Assembly: GCA_028867435.1 (NCBI GenBank)
Contig: JAGWGI010000006.1
Span: forward strand, 1-51,564
Reading direction: 5' to 3'
DNA length: 51,564 nucleotides
DNA from: Microcaldota archaeon
GTDB taxonomy: Archaea > Micrarchaeota > Micrarchaeia > Micrarchaeales > CABMGC01
Part shown: positions 24,448-33,596 of the stretch, in pieces
Layout: every line of letters begins with the position of its first letter
How positions within the stretch are numbered: the stretch's first letter is position 1
The notes under the pieces: generated by a model
What the model was told of the DNA's origin: nothing
Databases searched by the model: none
Seen by the model: only the letters and a program-made list of their open reading frames with translations
Made by a program: the position numbers and the translations under genes

Positions 24448-24514
24448 AGTATCACTTGGTAGGGATGTCTTTCCCTGTTTTATAAATGTTCGCCATCTGA
24501 GCGTTCGGAAAAGA

Positions 24515-25351
24515 TTATTTCCTTTGTATGCTTTCTGCGAGGAGGTCGAACTTTTCAGGATTTGACAGCACGAAAAGCCTGTCCATCTGGAATGATATCT
24601 CGCCAGACTTGAGCTGCTCTTCCACATTCTTCCTGATGCGGCTTTCTAACTTTGGTATATCGTCTGGTGGAAGTAGCCGAGTGTAGTCCTTTAGTATGTT
24701 GAGATTGTAGTTGAAAAAATGCAGGGATTCTTCCAGGGTGCTTAGAGCTATCGGCTCAGAGATTATGCGTGATTTTGCCTGGACACCTGTCTGCTTTAGA
24801 AGAGGATCGTAGCCTTCTGGACCCGGAAGCAGCCATTGTGGGGTCCAGTTTGTGTAATAGCCAAGCATGTCGGCGGACTTTGTCACTTTTTCTATCGGGT
24901 CTATGAAGGCTGTTGCTCTGGTGACAAGCGGAATCTGCAGTCCGAGTATGCCTCCAGGTTTGAGTGCATCTTTAATCTTACCGAGCACATGGTCGTGGCC
25001 GTTGATCAGGTGGAGACGAGAGTCCGAGAATATCGCATCGAACTTGTTTTCGAATTTCATTGTGCGCGCATCCATCTCCAGGAATGTGATGTTTGTGATG
25101 CCTTCTTGTTCAGCTTGTTTTTTAACAGGAAGAAGATTGTCTAGAGAATTGTCGATCCGAATCACTTGGCCACTGGTTCTCTTGGCTAGCTTGAGTGTGA
25201 GTGTCCCGTCGCCAGAGCCGATGTCAAGCACGCTCATCTTTCCAGAGATAGATAGGACACTGATAAGCTTTTCGCCAGCCTTTTCCTTTTGTTGGATTTT
25301 TGAGGAAGCGGTTTGTAATTCCTGGGTGCTTTTTGCACCGACTTTCATCAT
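24515..25351 (-). CDS. Class I SAM-dependent methyltransferase
   Basis: 278 residues from ATG 25351 (a second ATG follows directly). Motif I VLDIGSGDGTLTLKLA is near residue 40-55, then IRIDNSLDNL (motif II), FLEMDARTMKF, and FDAIFSDSRLHLI (motif IV). Domain order and length resemble trans-aconitate-type and UbiE-like enzymes. The substrate is not predictable. GTGATAAT lies just before the start. It precedes the regulator above with a small gap. Confidence 0.8.
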   Translation of the reverse strand: MMKVGAKSTQELQTASSKIQQKEKAGEKLISVLSISGKMSVLDIGSGDGTLTLKLAKRTSGQVIRIDNSLDNLLPVKKQAEQEGITNITFLEMDARTMKFENKFDAIFSDSRLHLINGHDHVLGKIKDALKPGGILGLQIPLVTRATAFIDPIEKVTKSADMLGYYTNWTPQWLLPGPEGYDPLLKQTGVQAKSRIISEPIALSTLEESLHFFNYNLNILKDYTRLLPPDDIPKLESRIRKNVEEQLKSGEISFQMDRLFVLSNPEKFDLLAESIQRK

Positions 25352-25414
25352 TATTATCACAGAGTCTTTGCTGCCCAAAATCTATAAACCAATTCCCCAG
25401 TTTCTGTTAGCGCA

Positions 25415-25735
25415 TTATAATTTCTTTCCCTTGACTCTCAGGGACCTTATGGTTCCCGATGTTTTAATCGTATAGAAACCGATCTCCGCAGGGCCGATGC
25501 ACTTGATGAAAGATAGTGCGAGTATCAGCTGCCTCTCTGAGCCCCTTGAAACCCTTATGATAAAGTTCCCAGCGCTGCTGCCCTCTATCAGGAAGGGATT
25601 TGCGTCTATGTAGCTCTTCTCGCCCATGAACTTTGCCAGCTCCTCTCTTAATGCTGACCAGCTCTCCTTCTGGCTCATGTCGATCTGCCTTGATGGCTCT
25701 ATGAGCACATACCTGCTCTTACGCCTAAATATCAT
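25415..25735 (-). CDS. rnp2: RNase P protein Rnp2 (Pop5)
   Basis: 106 residues from ATG 25735. RNA recognition-like fold of Pop5, the partner of Rnp3 (Rpp30) in archaeal RNase P. RRKSRYVLIEPSRQ at the N-terminus and the typical ending FIKCIGPAEIGFYTIKTSGT (strand IRSL following) match Pop5 (IGG...IRTLGVSGTI-like). GGTGA eight bases ahead lies inside the last codons of the upstream rnp3, whose stop is at 25725, so the two are coupled. GTG 25747 is an alternative start. Confidence 0.85.
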   Translation of the reverse strand: MIFRRKSRYVLIEPSRQIDMSQKESWSALREELAKFMGEKSYIDANPFLIEGSSAGNFIIRVSRGSERQLILALSFIKCIGPAEIGFYTIKTSGTIRSLRVKGKKL

Positions 25736-26240
25736 GAAGTGTTTCACCGATGTTTGAAAGCATCAGCTTTGCCTGATGGTCGTCTGCTGTTATTAGTTTT
25801 GCAATCTCGAGCAGCTGCGCACTCGAAAGAAGGTAGTCTTGGTTTGGAGCTAGGGAAACTATGCCCATCCTCGTCTTTGACTTGCCTGCCATCCTAAATA
25901 GCTTCTTGAGCCTGTGGATCTTCGAGACCCGGTCCCGCTGGCCCACAGTGAGATAGTAAGCGTTGAACACCACTAGCTTGCCGTTCTCCTTGAGCTTGTT
26001 TAGAACCCGCTGCTCTACTTCCTCGCCGTTGCTTAGTATCCCTATAGCTTTGGGGGACTTTATCATCGCGAATATCAGATTAGGATTTGTCGTCTGTATC
26101 AGAAGTGGCTTGGCCCCGGGGCCTGCCCTATCTGCTATGATAATTTGGTCGTTTGCATTTACAAAACGTGAAAAACCCAGACGCTTTGCTAGCTTTTGTT
26201 CGAATCTTTCTGGGGAATTGGTTATGTCAATGTACTGCAT
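25725..26240 (-). CDS. rnp3: RNase P protein Rnp3 (Rpp30), short form
   Basis: 171 residues; usual archaeal Rpp30 is about 200-230. A PHP-like barrel protein that with Rnp2 activates the RNase P RNA. The C-terminal MGIVSLAPNQDYLLSSAQLL, followed by EIAKLI and KLMLSNIGETL, matches the Rpp30 ending (SGA...LRSPRDL..L..LLG...A...LS..P..IL). Starts at ATG 26240 directly after the Cdc6 stop (TAGATG). The N-terminal half seems shortened. Together with rnp2 it makes a two-gene pair. Confidence 0.75.
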   Translation of the reverse strand: MQYIDITNSPERFEQKLAKRLGFSRFVNANDQIIIADRAGPGAKPLLIQTTNPNLIFAMIKSPKAIGILSNGEEVEQRVLNKLKENGKLVVFNAYYLTVGQRDRVSKIHRLKKLFRMAGKSKTRMGIVSLAPNQDYLLSSAQLLEIAKLITADDHQAKLMLSNIGETLHDI

Positions 26241-27461
26241 CTAATCTGCGCCCTTTCCCTCTACCTCGTTTTCCTTGAAGAGCCCCTTCTCTACCGTGTG
26301 CTTTATCTTTTCAGGAGAGTATGCAAGTTTTATGAGCTTGGTGTGGCCTCTTATGCCCTTTCCAGACTCGTACGTGTTGATCAGGCCCTGCATCTCAAGG
26401 TCTGAGATGTACTTTCTATACCACCTTGAGCTCTTTGGATCCTTGCTTAGCGAATTTGTGATTGCGACGTATTTGTCGTATACCTCGCCGCTAAACAAAT
26501 AGGTCTCGGTGCCTTCTGTGAGCTTCTTGTATCTGCTGCCCTGCAGCGTTAGCAGCGCTATCGCATATATTACCAGCCTCTGATGTTCAGGGAGGGTGCT
26601 CACCAGCTCATAGGCGATTTCCTCCTCTGCAGATTTTGATGCTTCTTCAACCTCTTGTGTGGTTACTGCCCGCAGGTGCTTTTCCTCGACGATCTCTGCG
26701 GCCCTAGAGAGGATCTTCATTGCAAACCTCGCGTCGCCGCTCTCCCTCGCGGAAATTGCCGCGGCAAGGTTGAGCGCAGACTGGTCGACCATGCCGGACT
26801 TGAGGCCTACCGAGGCTCTCTGCTGGAGTATCGCAAGCAGCTCGCTTGAGTTGTAGGGCGGGAATACCAGCTCGGTTTCGTAGAGGGTTGAGAGGCTTCT
26901 GGGATCTAGGTCTTCCTTGAACGAGATCTTGTTAGAAACTCCAACCAGTGTTATGCCGCCTGCCTTGATATCGCTGTTGGCCCTTGTGAGCGTGTATATC
27001 ATATCATCTAAATCCTTGACCATGTCTATCTCGTCGAGCACTACAATGAGCATCTTTCCATCCTCTTCTATCCAGTTCATCAGGCGCTCGTAGATATCGA
27101 CAAGTCCGTAGCCCCTCTTCGCATAGTTTGGCATATGGTCACCCATAATCTTGCTGAGCACCCTATACCTTGAGTTGTATATCCTGCAGTTGATATAGGA
27201 AATCTTGGCCTTCACTGTTGGCAGCTTCTTGACCTCCTCTATCACATACCTGACGCATGAGGTCTTTCCAGTTCCCGTCTTGCCGTACAAAAAGAGGTTC
27301 CTTCCGCGCTCCCCCTTGAGCGAAGGAGTGAGGGCCTTGACTATGCTCGCTATTTGCTTGTCCCGAAAGAGCAGGTGATCCGGCATGAAGTGTGGGGAGA
27401 GTGCGTCCCTATTGACGAAGATTACGGATTCTTTTAGAAGATCGGCGAAAGGCTCAGGCAT
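26241..27461 (-). CDS. cdc6: Cdc6/Orc1 replication initiator
   Basis: 406 residues from ATG 27461. AAA+ protein that recognises replication origins and helps load MCM. Walker A GKTGTGKT is at residues 60-67, Walker B VVLDEIDM near 135-142, sensor and arginine-finger regions follow, and a C-terminal winged-helix domain (residues about 310-400) closes the protein. Preceded by GGGGGT a few bases before the ATG. No clear origin repeats are in the flanking DNA, which is fully coding. Confidence 0.93.
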   Translation of the reverse strand: MPEPFADLLKESVIFVNRDALSPHFMPDHLLFRDKQIASIVKALTPSLKGERGRNLFLYGKTGTGKTSCVRYVIEEVKKLPTVKAKISYINCRIYNSRYRVLSKIMGDHMPNYAKRGYGLVDIYERLMNWIEEDGKMLIVVLDEIDMVKDLDDMIYTLTRANSDIKAGGITLVGVSNKISFKEDLDPRSLSTLYETELVFPPYNSSELLAILQQRASVGLKSGMVDQSALNLAAAISARESGDARFAMKILSRAAEIVEEKHLRAVTTQEVEEASKSAEEEIAYELVSTLPEHQRLVIYAIALLTLQGSRYKKLTEGTETYLFSGEVYDKYVAITNSLSKDPKSSRWYRKYISDLEMQGLINTYESGKGIRGHTKLIKLAYSPEKIKHTVEKGLFKENEVEGKGAD

Positions 27462-27472
27462 TCTACCCCCAT

Positions 27473-28279
27473 TCAATCTATGAATTTCTTTACGATGCTT
27501 ATATACTCTTCTTTAATCGCCTGGTCTTCTAATACAGCAACTAGCCCTGCGTCGCTGTAGTCGCCCATTTTAGGATTCTGTTTTATGCTGCCAAGCAGCT
27601 CGCAGCCTAGGGCCTCTGCCACCTCCCTGCCGCCAAAGTGCTTACCATCTGACATGTTCTCCACAACACCCAGGAGTGCTAGTCCGAAGCGCTTTGCCAT
27701 TATCCCTGACTTTATCGTGTTTATCGCAGAGATGTGATGCGGGGTCGTCACAAGCACAAACCCGTCGAGCGGTATGAGCTGCATTATAGTCAGCGGCGCG
27801 TCGCTTGTGCCTGGGCTCAAGTCCACGATCAGATAATCGAGTTCCCCCCACTGCGTTTGTGCGAAGAACTCTTTTAGCATCTTAGTCAGCATCGGACCCC
27901 TCCAGATTATCGGCTTCCCGGAATCCTCGAAGAAGAGCCCTGAGGAGATTATCTTAACTCCGTTCTTCTCTTCTGGCTTTAGCGGATATTCCCGTGAAGG
28001 GGTTCCTGAGTACCCGACAAAATATGTGATGTTTGGGCAGTCGATGTCAGCGTCAAGAAGGCCGACCTTGTAGCCCAGAATGCTCAGGGCATATGCGATG
28101 TTCACCGCAGTGGTGGTCTTGCCGACCCCGCCCTTTGCACTATAGACCCCTATCTTGTGCTTTATTGAGGAAAGCTTTGCCTTGAGCTCCTCGCGCTGCG
28201 CTATCACGTTCAAAAATGAGGGGTGCATCCTGCTTTTGTCTATGTTCTCAGGATTGTAATCAGCATTTTCTTCTGCCAT
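27473..28279 (-). CDS. Mrp/Nbp35-family P-loop ATPase lacking the CxxC pair
   Basis: 268 residues from ATG 28279. Deviant Walker A KGGVGKTT is at residues 49-56, DADIDCPN follows, then DLSPGTSDAPLTIMQL (Walker B/switch), all typical of Fe-S carrier ATPases of the Mrp/Nbp35 (ApbC) group. However, the place where family members carry C-x-x-C (after VENMS, before FGG) reads SDGKHFGG here with no cysteines, so an Fe-S cluster cannot be held in the usual way. The N-terminal 40 residues are charged. Located between cdc6 and pyrG. Confidence 0.85.
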   Translation of the reverse strand: MAEENADYNPENIDKSRMHPSFLNVIAQREELKAKLSSIKHKIGVYSAKGGVGKTTTAVNIAYALSILGYKVGLLDADIDCPNITYFVGYSGTPSREYPLKPEEKNGVKIISSGLFFEDSGKPIIWRGPMLTKMLKEFFAQTQWGELDYLIVDLSPGTSDAPLTIMQLIPLDGFVLVTTPHHISAINTIKSGIMAKRFGLALLGVVENMSDGKHFGGREVAEALGCELLGSIKQNPKMGDYSDAGLVAVLEDQAIKEEYISIVKKFID

Positions 28280-28326
28280 GAAACCATTAGGGGTTGAGTG
28301 TAATGGATACTGGGAGGGCAGAGTTA

Positions 28327-29961
28327 TTATAATTTGAGTAGTTTTGCAGAGGACTGCGCCCCTACACATGCCGAGACGAAGCTTAAGAATGCTTCTTCCG
28401 GAAAGCCAGGCCTGCTGCTAAACTCTGGATGGGACTGAACAGCTAGGTAGAACTTATGTGAGGGTATCTCGAGTATCTCCATCCTCTTTCCTTCGTCGCT
28501 GCTTGCTGAGAAGATCATGCCATTTTCTAAAAGAAGCTTCTGGTATTCTTTGTTGAACTCGTATCTGTGCCTGTGCCTCTTTGAGATCTTTTCGGCATTG
28601 TAGACTTTGTGCGCAAGGGTGCTAGGGCTCACTTCTATTTCGTGCGCCCCGAGCCTGAGCGATCCGCCTTTGTTGGACACGCCCTTCTGCTCTGGCAGAA
28701 GGTCAATTATCGGATTTTTTGTTTGCGCGGCCAGCTCTGTTGAGTTTGCATCAGCAAGTCCGCAGACGCTTCTTGCAAACGCTACTGCGGCAAGCTGGAA
28801 GCCAAAGCAGATGCCCAGATAGGGGATGTTTTTCTCTCTGGCGTAGGTTGCGGTGCTTATTATCCCTTCTGAGCCCCTGGAGCCAAACCCACCGGGGACA
28901 AGTATTCCGTCGTATTTTGAGAGACGGTCGATATTTCCATTGAGCTCGTCAGAGTCTATCCAGTCGATTTTCACAGCTTTGCCGATTTTTGCCCCTGCAT
29001 GATGCAGCGCCTGGTTGATGCTGACATAACTGTCCGCGAGCTTGACGTATTTCCCCACCATCGCAATCTTCACCTCGCTAGAGGATTGCTTGAATGAATC
29101 GACTATAGCGTTCCACTGTGCAAAAGAGGCCTCTATTACCCCCTCTCCATAGCCAAACTTCTTGGAGATAGAGCCAAGTATCCCCTGCTCGTAGAGCATC
29201 TGCGGGACCTCGAGTATGTGCTTTGCATCGTGGCACGAGAAGACGTCATTTTGAAAGACGTTTGAGAACATCGAAATCTTCTTCTTTACCGAATCTTCTA
29301 GTTTAAGCGAGCACCTCACCACCAGTATGTCTGGCTGTATGCCTATCCTGCGCAGTTCCTGCACCGAGTGCTGCGTTGGCTTTGTTTTCTGCTCCCCTAC
29401 CACATCTAACGATGGTGCAAGAGTTACGTGCACGAAGATTACATTCTCTGGACCTTCCTCCAACCTCATCTGACGCAGAGCCTCCAAAAATGGCAGACTC
29501 TCCATGTCCCCCACCGTACCCCCACACTCCACCGCGACGACGTCAAGCATCTCTTCTAAGGCTATGTGCTTTATCCGTGCCTTGATCTCGTTTGTGACAT
29601 GAGGTATTATCTGCACGCATGCACCGAGATATTCCCCTTTGCGCTCTGCGTCTATTACACGTGAATAAATTTGGGAGGTTGTAATGTTATGCAACTTCAT
29701 TATGTTCTGATTAAGGAACCTCTCATAGTTGCCTATGTCCATATCACATTCTCCACCGTCCTCTGTGACGAACACCTCGCCGTGGGCGGTGGGATTCATT
29801 GTGCCTGCATCATAGTTTAAGTATGGATCGATCTTTATGCAGGAGATTTTGTGGCCTGAGAGCTGCAACAGCTTTGCAAGTGAGGAAGTGACAACTCCCT
29901 TGCCAAGTCCCGACATCACTCCGCCTGTGACAAATAGATATTTGGGTGAATTGGCCTGCAT
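28327..29961 (-). CDS. pyrG: CTP synthase
   Basis: 544 residues, the usual length. Makes CTP from UTP, ATP and glutamine. N-terminal synthetase domain with [20 protein letters not shown] (P-loop region, residues 13-32) and [16 protein letters not shown]. The glutaminase domain begins around residue 290, with its nucleophile Cys in GICFGFQ near 382 and a C-terminal HPEF motif. Preceded by a GCATAAAAAG TATA-like box near 29985. Confidence 0.97.
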   Translation of the reverse strand: MQANSPKYLFVTGGVMSGLGKGVVTSSLAKLLQLSGHKISCIKIDPYLNYDAGTMNPTAHGEVFVTEDGGECDMDIGNYERFLNQNIMKLHNITTSQIYSRVIDAERKGEYLGACVQIIPHVTNEIKARIKHIALEEMLDVVAVECGGTVGDMESLPFLEALRQMRLEEGPENVIFVHVTLAPSLDVVGEQKTKPTQHSVQELRRIGIQPDILVVRCSLKLEDSVKKKISMFSNVFQNDVFSCHDAKHILEVPQMLYEQGILGSISKKFGYGEGVIEASFAQWNAIVDSFKQSSSEVKIAMVGKYVKLADSYVSINQALHHAGAKIGKAVKIDWIDSDELNGNIDRLSKYDGILVPGGFGSRGSEGIISTATYAREKNIPYLGICFGFQLAAVAFARSVCGLADANSTELAAQTKNPIIDLLPEQKGVSNKGGSLRLGAHEIEVSPSTLAHKVYNAEKISKRHRHRYEFNKEYQKLLLENGMIFSASSDEGKRMEILEIPSHKFYLAVQSHPEFSSRPGFPEEAFLSFVSACVGAQSSAKLLKL

Positions 29962-30134
29962 ACACTATAGATGCAGCACCTTCTTTTTATGCTTTGCCCA
30001 AAACTGCAGGAAGAGGGGTAAGAAATGGTGTATTTGCGATAGTTAAAGGGAAAATGCGCGGAATAGTGGAATTACGCAAACGTTATTATAATTATTCGAT
30101 TATATTTCCTTACTATTACTAAATAGGTGAAGCT

Positions 30135-30497
30135 ATGAATATAAGTGAGTTAAAGGCTGGAGCTACAAACGTCACGATAGAGGCGCTTGTTTCATCGAAA
30201 CAGGAACCGAGGGAAGTTGTTACAAAGTACGGCAAGAGGCTGAATGTGGCAAACATCACGCTAAAGGACGACAGCGGAACGATAGCGATGTCGCTTTGGG
30301 GCAACGATGCGGAGGCAATTAGTGAAGGAGACACAATAAAGGTAACCAATGGTTACGTAAGCGAGTTCAGGGGATCTCCGCAGCTCTCTGCAGGCAAGTT
30401 CGGCAAGATTGAAGTTGTGGGCAAGGGGGCAGGGAAGGCCGCAAAGCCCGAAGAGGCGGACTCTAATTTTGACGACGTTGAAGAAGGGGAGATGTAA
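30135..30497 (+). CDS. Single-OB-fold SSB (RPA-like)
   Basis: 120 residues. Single-stranded DNA binding protein with one OB fold (residues 1-95): KAGATNVTIEALVSSK, ANITLKDDSGTIAMSLWG, and DTIKVTNGYVSEFRG are the RPA/SSB strands. It ends with a 20-residue acidic tail (EEADSNFDDVEEGEM), as in SSBs that recruit partners. ATG follows GGTGA four bases away. Overlaps nothing; the peroxiredoxin starts directly after its stop. Confidence 0.85.
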   Translation: MNISELKAGATNVTIEALVSSKQEPREVVTKYGKRLNVANITLKDDSGTIAMSLWGNDAEAISEGDTIKVTNGYVSEFRGSPQLSAGKFGKIEVVGKGAGKAAKPEEADSNFDDVEEGEM

Positions 30498-30965
30498 GTG
30501 GTCCTTGCTGAAGGGGTTTCAGCACCGGATTTCAAACTGATGGGCACTGACAATCAGGCCCATTCCCTTAGCGACTACAGGGGAAAGAAGGTTGTGCTTT
30601 ATTTTTATCCGAAGGATGACACGCCAGGCTGCACGAAGGAGGCGTGCGACTTCAGGGACTCAATGGAGTCAATAAGGGAAGATGGCACTGAAGTACTCGG
30701 GGTCAGCATGGATACAGTCATGTCGCATGTCAAGTTTACCAACAAGTACAACCTGAACTTCATGCTGCTTGCAGACATGACAGGCAAGGTATGCGAGGAC
30801 TATGGGGTGATGGGCAACAAGCACATCTTCGGCAAGAGCTCGTGGGGACTTGTCAGGACAACATATGTCATAGATAAGGGTGGCAGGATCGTGAAGGTGT
30901 TCTCTCCGGTAAAAGTTGATGGCCACAGAGATGAGGTAGTCGCGGAGCTTGGGAAGATTTCCTGA
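30498..30965 (+). CDS. bcp: Peroxiredoxin, BCP type
   Basis: 155 residues from GTG at 30498. Thiol peroxidase: peroxidatic C45 in DDTPGCTKEAC and resolving C50 five residues on, the BCP spacing. FYPKDDTPGC is the family signature, and the end VKVDGHRDEVV matches. It adjoins the SSB gene with no gap and is probably cotranscribed. Thioredoxin (15.1 kb) could be its reductant. Confidence 0.9.
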   Translation: MVLAEGVSAPDFKLMGTDNQAHSLSDYRGKKVVLYFYPKDDTPGCTKEACDFRDSMESIREDGTEVLGVSMDTVMSHVKFTNKYNLNFMLLADMTGKVCEDYGVMGNKHIFGKSSWGLVRTTYVIDKGGRIVKVFSPVKVDGHRDEVVAELGKIS

Positions 30966-30974
30966 TGCTAGAAC

Positions 30975-32237
30975 TTAGAATTGTGTTGTAAGTTTGTCGC
31001 CGAGCTTTGGGGCGTACGCATCGTATCCCTCTGTTTTCAGGTTTTCCGCCAATGACTCTGTATTCTCTGCGTCTCCGTGTATGCACACCACAGTCTCGGG
31101 GTTGCTCTTTCTCACGTATTCGTAGATGTCCTCGGTGCTCGCATGCGCCGAGAAATCGTAATATGCTGCAGGGTTCTTTATCTTGCGAGTTTCGTTGTCG
31201 ATTTCTAGCGGCCTGCCATCAAGCAGTTTCCTGCCGTTTGTCCCGGTGACCTGGTATCCCGTGAGCATGATCTTTGATTGCGGGCTTAGCCTTGTCACAT
31301 AGTGAAGGGCCGGCCCCCCATTTAGCATGCCTGCGGTGGTGACGATTATCCCAGGCCCGTCAAGTGCTGTTGTCCTGCCCTGATGGTCCTCAACCCAGGT
31401 AACGTTTTTCATTGCGCTCATAAGCAGCTGCTTGTCCTTCACGAACTCAGGGTGCCTCAAAGCAATATCTGTCGCCTTCTTTGCCATACCGTCTAGATAT
31501 GTTTGGTCAATCAGATTGTTCCTATAGAGGATTGCCAGGATTTCCTGGGCCCTGCCCACTGCAAAGCAGGGAACCAGAGCCACTCCCCCGTTATCTAGGG
31601 TTTCCCTCACATCCTCTATGAACGCCTTTGTGGTGGTCGCCCTGTCAGGATGGCTCCTTGTGGCATATGTAGATTCGACCATCAGTATGTCACTGTGAAC
31701 TATTTCAGCGCTGCCCTGCAGCTCCTGCTGCGCTATCTTGAAGTCTCCTGTGTAGACCAATCGCCTGCCGTTACGCTTGTTCTCTATTAGCGTTATTGCG
31801 CTGCCAAAGATGTGGCCTGCATCGTAGAAGGTGATCTCGTAGTTTGAGAAGTCTAGTGGTACATGGTAATCATATGAGACGAACTTGTTGACGAAACTCT
31901 TGATCTGCCCTTTTGTGAATGCTGGTCCTGTGTGCTGCTTCTGGCTTATCCCCAAAGAGTCTTCTATGAGCAGCTCTGAAAACTCCAAAGTCGGCCTTGT
32001 GCCAAACGCCACAGGAAGCGAGTGGTTGTAGAGGGTAGGTAGGGCGCCGCTGTGGTCGAAGTGAGCGTGGCTTACTATGCATGCATCCACTCTGCCGGGA
32101 ACCAGCGGGTACTCTGGCTTTACTGTGCCCACCTTGACGCCATAGTCAAGCAACAGGTTCTTTTCGTCCTTTAGAAGAAATGCGGACCTGCCAACCTCCC
32201 CTGCCCCCCCCAAAAATTGTATCTCCAAAATACTCAC
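30975..32237 (-). CDS. Beta-CASP metallo-beta-lactamase RNA nuclease (aCPSF2-like)
   Basis: 420 residues. An RNA endo/5'-exonuclease. Metal motif HAHFDHSG (H57, H59, D61, H62), later HIFGSA and DFSAHA beta-CASP motifs and a final CIHGDAENT. There is no N-terminal KH pair, so it is aCPSF2/RNase J-like rather than aCPSF1. GTG start at 32237; a TTAAAA box around 32258-32264 predicts transcription near 32236, so it may be leaderless. Confidence 0.88.
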   Translation of the reverse strand: MSILEIQFLGGAGEVGRSAFLLKDEKNLLLDYGVKVGTVKPEYPLVPGRVDACIVSHAHFDHSGALPTLYNHSLPVAFGTRPTLEFSELLIEDSLGISQKQHTGPAFTKGQIKSFVNKFVSYDYHVPLDFSNYEITFYDAGHIFGSAITLIENKRNGRRLVYTGDFKIAQQELQGSAEIVHSDILMVESTYATRSHPDRATTTKAFIEDVRETLDNGGVALVPCFAVGRAQEILAILYRNNLIDQTYLDGMAKKATDIALRHPEFVKDKQLLMSAMKNVTWVEDHQGRTTALDGPGIIVTTAGMLNGGPALHYVTRLSPQSKIMLTGYQVTGTNGRKLLDGRPLEIDNETRKIKNPAAYYDFSAHASTEDIYEYVRKSNPETVVCIHGDAENTESLAENLKTEGYDAYAPKLGDKLTTQF

Positions 32238-32308
32238 ACTGCCGATTGAATAAATAACGCTTTTAAGTATTGCCTCTCAATTATCCTTGATTCTCGGTAG
32301 ATGGGGTT

Positions 32309-32968
32309 ATGGTTGCAGAAGATATAAACTTTTTGGATTTAGCTTGCCTGCTAAGGATAGGGCCGGATACGGTCATGGAGAAATTCGGCGGGCTGATAAA
32401 CACCAGCTTCTTCGATGCCTCAACAATCGCCGGAACTCTTAAACAGAAGGGACTCATAGAGTTCACTAATAACTACCCAGGGCCTAACGGCATACTTATT
32501 TCGCAGCTTGGTAAGAGCCTAATTGCAGAGGCAGAATCGAAGGGCAATGAGCCTTTTGACACCCTCGATTCCACGATTCTGCAGCAGATGTCTGGGGGGA
32601 AGAGGATTCCTCTAGAACTTGGCAACTCGCTAAGCATAAGGAGCCGGGATTTGGCGATGAGGCTCTACAAGCTCTACAAGCAGAACTACATCATCTATGA
32701 CTTAAAGAACGGCAGTGTAGAGCTCCTTCTGACCGAGGGCGGCTTTTTGAAGATAAGAAGCATGCAGCCTGGCGCTTTCCAGAATGTGGCACAGCAGCAG
32801 GCAGCGCAGGGCACAGCGGCAGAAGTGCAGCAGCAAAAGACCGCGCAACAGGCAGAGGCCTTGTCGCATCAAGCTCATAGCATGGGTAGAATGGTGGGGG
32901 TGTATGCAGTTGCCGTAATTATCGTGATTGTTGCGGTTCTTGTCCTCTTCAAGTTCGGGTATCTCTAG
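32309..32968 (+). CDS. Tail-anchored winged-helix protein
   Basis: 219 residues, not recognised. Residues 1-150 hold two winged-helix-like segments: INFLDLACLLRIGPDTVMEK ... TIAGTLKQKGLIEFT, and LGNSLSIRSRDLAMRLYKLY ... IIYDLKNGSVELLLTEGG. Then a Gln/Ala-rich linker (about 155-190) and one C-terminal membrane helix (VYAVAVIIVIVAVLVLFKF, residues 198-216). A DNA- or protein-binding head anchored to the membrane from the cytoplasm. It may be cotranscribed with the acyl-CoA synthetase genes. Confidence 0.65.
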   Translation: MVAEDINFLDLACLLRIGPDTVMEKFGGLINTSFFDASTIAGTLKQKGLIEFTNNYPGPNGILISQLGKSLIAEAESKGNEPFDTLDSTILQQMSGGKRIPLELGNSLSIRSRDLAMRLYKLYKQNYIIYDLKNGSVELLLTEGGFLKIRSMQPGAFQNVAQQQAAQGTAAEVQQQKTAQQAEALSHQAHSMGRMVGVYAVAVIIVIVAVLVLFKFGYL

Positions 32969-32979
32969 ATGGTTTGGAT

Positions 32980-33591
32980 ATGCAATTAATGGAATACACT
33001 TCTGCGGCCAAACTCCTCAAGGGGTACGGGATACGGAGCATAGAGAGCGCGTACGTCAGGGATGCTGAGTCCGCAATCAAGTTTTCCAAGGGTGGAAAGA
33101 TAGCGCTCAAGGGGATATCGAGCAGGGCGCTGCACAAAAGCAAGGCAGGGCTGGTAAAGCTTAACCTCTCTTCAAAGGAGATAGAGCCAGCATTCAAGGA
33201 GATAGAAAAGCGCTCCAAGAAGTTCTCCCCTTACAGGATATTGGCACAGAGGATGGCAGAGCCAGGAATTGAAATAATAATTGGGGGAAGGGTGGATCCG
33301 CAGTTCGGAAAGATGATACTGCTCGGGCTGGGTGGGATCTATGTGGAGACCTTCAAGGATTTCTCATTGCGGGCCTGCCCGATAACTGCATACGATGCGC
33401 GCAAGATGGTGAGTGAACTGCGCTCAAGGAGGATAATCACTTATGGGGGAAGGGGATCGGCGCAGCTGGAATCCCTCCTTTTGAAGGCGTCGAAATTAAT
33501 TGCCCAGAACAAGATAGGCGAACTTGACCTCAATCCGGTAATAGTCAGGGAGAAGGGATACGATGTTGTTGACATAAGAATACTCTGGTGA
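32980..33591 (+). CDS. acdB: ADP-forming acyl-CoA synthetase, beta (ATP-grasp) subunit
   Basis: 203 residues from ATG 32980. ATP-grasp half of the enzyme making ATP from acetyl- or acyl-CoA + ADP + phosphate. The transfer histidine is in LHKSKAGLVKL near residue 53, with GRVDPQFGKMILLGLGGIY and ELDLNPV motifs at the C-terminus. GGTTTGG precedes the ATG. Stop TGA overlaps the Shine-Dalgarno of the alpha gene. Slightly short for the family (about 230). Confidence 0.88.
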   Translation: MQLMEYTSAAKLLKGYGIRSIESAYVRDAESAIKFSKGGKIALKGISSRALHKSKAGLVKLNLSSKEIEPAFKEIEKRSKKFSPYRILAQRMAEPGIEIIIGGRVDPQFGKMILLGLGGIYVETFKDFSLRACPITAYDARKMVSELRSRRIITYGGRGSAQLESLLLKASKLIAQNKIGELDLNPVIVREKGYDVVDIRILW

Positions 33592-33596
33592 GATTG

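Noticed and set aside
26241-27461. Replication origin next to cdc6
   Set aside because: Archaeal origins often flank cdc6, but here both sides are tightly packed coding sequence and no origin-box repeats were seen.
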